Shown: piece by piece, positions 10,393 through 64,000 of the stretch
Position numbering within the stretch: the stretch's first letter is position 1
Layout: every line of letters begins with the position of its first letter
NCBI GenBank assembly: GCA_003993805.1
Contig: RSEF01000014.1
Span: 8,288,922 to 8,352,921, forward strand
Reading direction: 5' to 3'
Length of the DNA stretch: 64,000 nt
Source: Himantopus leucocephalus
Taxonomy: Eukaryota > Chordata > Aves > Charadriiformes > Recurvirostridae
The notes under the pieces: generated by a model
Database searches by the model: none
What the model saw: the letters and a program-made list of their open reading frames with translations, nothing else
Told to the model about the DNA's origin: nothing
Position numbers and translations under genes: made by a program

Positions 10393-12988
10393 CTAAAAAT
10401 GTCCATGTACTAGTCACTTGTCTTCTAAAGCGTGTCCCCTTAAAAGTGATTTGCAGGTATTACGTTACTGAAAGAAATCAAGAGGTCAGTTGATTCTTTT
10501 ATGCTAATTTTACTTTGGAATATGAACAGCATTCAGCCTGCTTGGCAGTAAGGGGGGTGACATGTGTTTTGCTTGTTGTTACAGCGAAACACCTGCAGAC
10601 AAGGAGGAGAGGCTGCTTTTCCCCAATGCCGATACTCACTGTTGTTTTTCAGCCTGTCTGCTGCTGAGCGGTCTTGTAAAACGCAGAACAAAACCTTTCA
10701 CCATCCGCTCGCAGGTGCTATCACAAAGGTTTTTGTGATACTGGTTGTAATTCAGCAGTTAGGGCACACTTCCAGGGTGCAGCTTTGCTTCAGGGAACAT
10801 GGGAGGGAGCTAAATCTGTGTCTGGATATCAGGGGACAACAGGGACTTGGGAGAACTTGGGAATATTGTGGGGGGCAGAGGTTCTGGCTGGCAGAATCCG
10901 AATCGGCTCATCACAGGTAAACTCTTTTTTTCAGAGGTTTGTAGCCTGGCCCTGAATGTGTGGATGTGCTTAAAAAATGTGGCCATAGTGCAGAGCTTAA
11001 CTTGTTCAGGTTTGTTTTCCCAACCTTCCTTAGGTACGTGTGGGTGGAGTGGCCGACTAGCTGCCACACCGAGCTGCCAGTCTCACAGACGCGAAGTTCC
11101 TGACCTGTTACAGAGAAAACGGTGGTGGATTAATCAGCATTTAGGGGGTTGTTTGGTCTAACCTGTCTCCAGCAGAATGTCCTACAAATGAGTATAAAAC
11201 TCTTGGCGTGTTCAAAACCAGAAGTGAAAATTAACCTGTGTTGACACCGTTTCTCTCTACTTGAGACAAACTTCCAAGGGCTTTGGAAGGTTCGTTTGCT
11301 TTTAAGGATAAAAAAACGGGTTTTTTCCTTCCCTTGTCTGTCTTGGCACAGCACTGGGCACGATGGAGGCCTGGACTGTGGCTAGAAGACCTCAATAACT
11401 GCTCACAGTTCTACAGTACTTGATGTTGTTGGTACATTCATCAAGTGTGGTGGTGATTTTATTTCAGCATCCTCACATTTCTGTTCAGATAATGCTGTTC
11501 TTCATTCTGTGAGCTTATTTTTCGTGAGATTATTGTTTGATTTTTGCAGTCCTGTCCGGAGAGGTATGTTCTGTCTCTATGAAATGACAAAATGCGAGGC
11601 TGTGCCTGGTTGTACTTTAATGACAGCAGGTTATTAAACAGTTCAGCGATGTTAATAGATACACCAAGCTGACATATTAACGCTTGTATGTACTTCGAAA
11701 GTGTTACTGCAAGTTAAATTCCAGCTGAGCGGTGAGGGGGAACTTCAGTTCCTCTCCCAAGTGTGCAGACCTGCTCCTGGGTGCGTCAGCGGCTATTTCA
11801 AAGCGAGGAGGAATACGCTGACCTGTCTGGGTGATGGGCACGTTAGTTGCAGTGTCTTCGTTTCATTAGTGAGACCTTGTGATACGTGGTTGGAAAGCGT
11901 GCTGCCGCTTGAAAATGGGCCAGCCAAGCATCCAGTGCGGCGAATAGTATGATTACTAAATACCCAAAACCACTGAATCCAAAGGCTGTTTTCCTGCTGC
12001 TTGTTTCGTGTTGGCCTTTGGAGGAATAACTTCATCTCTTCTGTGAGCGTTGCTGCTGGTTGGCCCTCGCTGTCGTGCTGAGGATCCACCTCGGACAGTC
12101 ACGTAACTCCTGTGTTTGACCACGGCTTTAGCATATAGAAAACCCCCAACTTGGCCTGGTTTCATGCAGTGCAGTTACTGTAGTGATTAGGACTCAAGAA
12201 TTTGGGAACAGTCGCGGTTGTCAGACTGGCCTGCTGGTCCTTTGGTTTTTTTTTTTTTGGCGTGGTTGAGAGAGAGAGAGCAAAGCATGTGCAACTTCAC
12301 TCGGACATTTTTCACGTCCCTTTCATTCCAGCAGAGCTACCTCATCTCTCTGTGCTTTTCCCAGAAGCAAAACCAGCACATCTCCAGAAATGTTGGCTGT
12401 TCTTAGAGGTATTACTTTGGGATCCTTTGAATGTAAAGAACACTTTAAAACCCCTGCTTTATTCAGCAATTTCTACACTAATTAACTAGGCAGAAGATCA
12501 TGCGGATTCTTTCCAGACTTGGGGTATCTGCAAGAAAAATATTGGGGTTTGGTTTACAGCTTATAGAAGGCAAAAGCCTTGGCGGTTTCTAGATTTGAGG
12601 CGCCTCTGCAAGAGCCTGCTGGGATCCTGCGCCCGGAGAGCCTGTGCCGCAGAAATGCATTAATTGCAGGAGCAGCTGGGACAGGAGCCTGCAGCTCCTT
12701 CAAGATCAAGGCAGAAGCAGCAGGAAACCCCGAGGAAATGGGGATTAAGTGGCCGCTCCTTTGTGACACTGAAATCAAAGGCGCTGTCCTGGACCCTGCG
12801 TCCCTCGGGTGCCAGCGGGGAGGGCGGTGGGGAAACGGGAAGGGGGGGGAGGCAGCGGCTGGCCAGGCTGCCCACCCAAAGGCCTTTGGAAGCCAAGCTC
12901 CTACTGCCGGCTCGTTTAATGATAAATGCCCTCAAGCTGCTAACGAGTTACTGATTCAGTGGCTGGCTGCGAGAGGCTTTCGCTGAGG
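10393..12988. other. PRPSAP2-SLC5A10 intergenic region
   Basis: No coding sequence recognised. The left two thirds are AT-moderate with no repeat I can name. From about 12.58 kb the sequence turns GC-rich and is the likely SLC5A10 promoter and 5' UTR. It also holds a T-run at 12248-12259 and a short (GA)n at about 12268-12280. No clear TATA box is present. Confidence 0.55.
12474..12486 (+). promoter_or_regulatory. Candidate HNF1-like site upstream of SLC5A10
   Basis: TACACTAATTAAC matches the 3' half of the HNF1 consensus GTTAATNATTAAC perfectly and the 5' half poorly, 9 of 12 fixed positions in all. HNF1A controls other renal SLC5 genes, so a site about 520 bases before the start codon is plausible. 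A single degenerate match is weak evidence. Confidence 0.25.
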
Positions 12989-13008
12989 ATGAAGAAGGCG
13001 GCAGAGGA

Positions 13009-13012
<4 letters not shown>
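12989..13012 (+). promoter_or_regulatory. Upstream ORF of 7 codons overlapping the SLC5A10 start
   Basis: ATG with A at -3 opens a frame encoding MKKAAEE and stops at TGA. The TGA shares three bases with the SLC5A10 initiator (ATGA). If the transcript starts upstream of it, initiation at the main ATG would need leaky scanning or reinitiation. The true transcription start is not visible. Confidence 0.45.
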
Positions 13013-53828
<40,816 letters not shown>

Positions 53829-54226
53829 TGGCCTGCCAGCCCCCGGGCAAGGGGGAAAGGTGCCGGGGGGTGGGCAGAAATAGGGATTTGGATGATAGTT
53901 TTTATTTGTCACGTTTGGGACATGGGATGTTTAAATCCACTGGTGCAATGAGATGGGCATTCTCGGTGCCGTGAACCCCGAGTGCATCACGGGGGGGTGT
54001 GAGGCGGGGGGGCATTTGTGGGGGCAGTGAGTGCCTTGGAGGGGTCTGGGGAGAGGTACTGGGGTGGGCAAGGGGGGGCTGCAGGGGAAGCAAGACCACA
54101 GCAAAGCAGCAGGCACACAAATGGGGCCATGGGACCACTGTGGCAGTGGTGGAAAAGGAGTGGCCACACTCAAGGGTGTCACCCAAACACATTTTACTAG
54201 CTATGAATAAAAAATAATTCGAAAAA
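53829..54226 (+). other. SLC5A10: SLC5A10 3' untranslated region
   Basis: Non-coding, with many runs of five to seven G between 53.86 and 54.09 kb, then AT-rich sequence with one poly(A) signal. The right edge is estimated from the signal. Confidence 0.65.
54206..54211 (+). terminator. SLC5A10 poly(A) signal
   Basis: Canonical AATAAA 377 bases after the stop codon. A genomic run of 11 A follows at 54222-54232, near the expected cleavage point. Confidence 0.7.
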
Positions 54227-54232
54227 AAAAAA

Positions 54233-54843
54233 GCCACAATTTGCAGCTATGAACAGTGCCTGCAGGACTGAATCCCAGGACCAGCCTTCCCCGGTGCCCT
54301 GTGCCCTGGCACCCCTCCGCAGCGTTACCCCGCTGCATCCTGGCCGCCTGCAGCCCTCCTTGGAGCCAGGGCTTCGCTTACAGGGTCTGGAGAGGAGCGA
54401 AGGTTTGGGGCACTGGTGGTCTTCCTCTCCGTTGCTGCCACCCCACCGGGTTGTGGCGCTGGAAAAGTTTTTATGGCCCTGGTTCAATGCTCTGTGCTCC
54501 CTCCCCGGGGAGCACCGCTGCCAGCACGCAGCGAGAGGCGATGCCTGGGCTGGGGGTGGTGGGAGTCTCCTGGGTCGGGGGAGCAGGGAGAGCCATGGCT
54601 GATGTCTCAGGGTGCCGGAGAAGGGCAGCCCGTGGATGGGGATCACCACCAGCTTGGCCTCTACCCTCAGCACAGCACACGTGGCACTGAGACTTCGTGC
54701 GTCAGCAGCCCAGTGTGGGGACGGGCACCATCCATGGGGACGAAGGGACGTGCAGTCTGCATGCAGGCACAAAGCAGCTCCGGTTGAGTGGGGGGCAGTG
54801 GGGGCCACAGTCCTCCCCGCTCGCCTGCAGCACTGGTGGCAGC
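54233..54843. other. Tail-to-tail gap between SLC5A10 and GRAP
   Basis: About 0.6 kb of GC-rich sequence, at least partly GRAP 3' UTR. On the minus strand only a variant CATAAA (54470-54475) is present here; the first canonical minus-strand AATAAA is at 53901-53906, inside the SLC5A10 3' UTR. Confidence 0.5.

Positions 54844-64000
<9,157 letters not shown>

Overview
This is a eukaryotic, almost certainly avian, nuclear window. All protein genes are split by GT-AG introns, the introns are short for a vertebrate, and the only recognisable transposon is a CR1 LINE 3' end with a TTCTA tail (about 46.19-46.48 kb), of a type typical of bird genomes and most like those of Neoaves. I cannot name the species. 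Gene order and orientation match the human 17p11.2 block as I recall it: PRPSAP2 > SLC5A10 > (FAM83G inside it, antisense) < GRAP.

Layout. (1) 1-10.4 kb, + strand: the last seven coding exons of PRPSAP2, a non-catalytic partner of PRPP synthetase, with AT-rich introns, a 3' UTR and two poly(A) signals. (2) 10.4-13.0 kb: intergenic, with a shift from AT-rich to GC-rich sequence and the presumed SLC5A10 promoter. (3) 13.0-54.2 kb, + strand: complete SLC5A10 (SGLT5, sodium-coupled mannose/fructose transporter) in 15 coding exons, 625 residues, no frameshift or stop. (4) 31.7-45.2 kb, - strand: FAM83G (PAWS1), four coding exons lying wholly within the 19-kb intron 9 of SLC5A10; 745 residues are visible, but its terminal exon was not found. 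(5) 54.2-54.8 kb: tail-to-tail gap. (6) 54.8-60.6 kb, - strand: complete GRAP (SH3-SH2-SH3 adaptor), 5 exons, 217 residues. (7) 60.6-64.0 kb: GRAP upstream region with no recognised gene.

The four genes do not form a pathway: nucleotide metabolism, renal sugar transport, CK1/BMP/Wnt signalling and Ras-coupled receptor signalling. They are neighbours by conserved synteny. I saw no RNA gene, CRISPR array or unknown multi-gene system. The observations most worth checking are a perfect 20-bp inverted repeat forming a pre-miRNA-like hairpin at 31.46-31.54 kb, a G-quadruplex one base upstream of the proximal PRPSAP2 poly(A) signal, a 7-codon upstream ORF whose stop overlaps the SLC5A10 start codon, and the unresolved FAM83G 3' end. 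Exon boundaries were set by hand from protein homology, reading frame and splice dinucleotides. Homology statements rest on remembered human proteins, not on a search.
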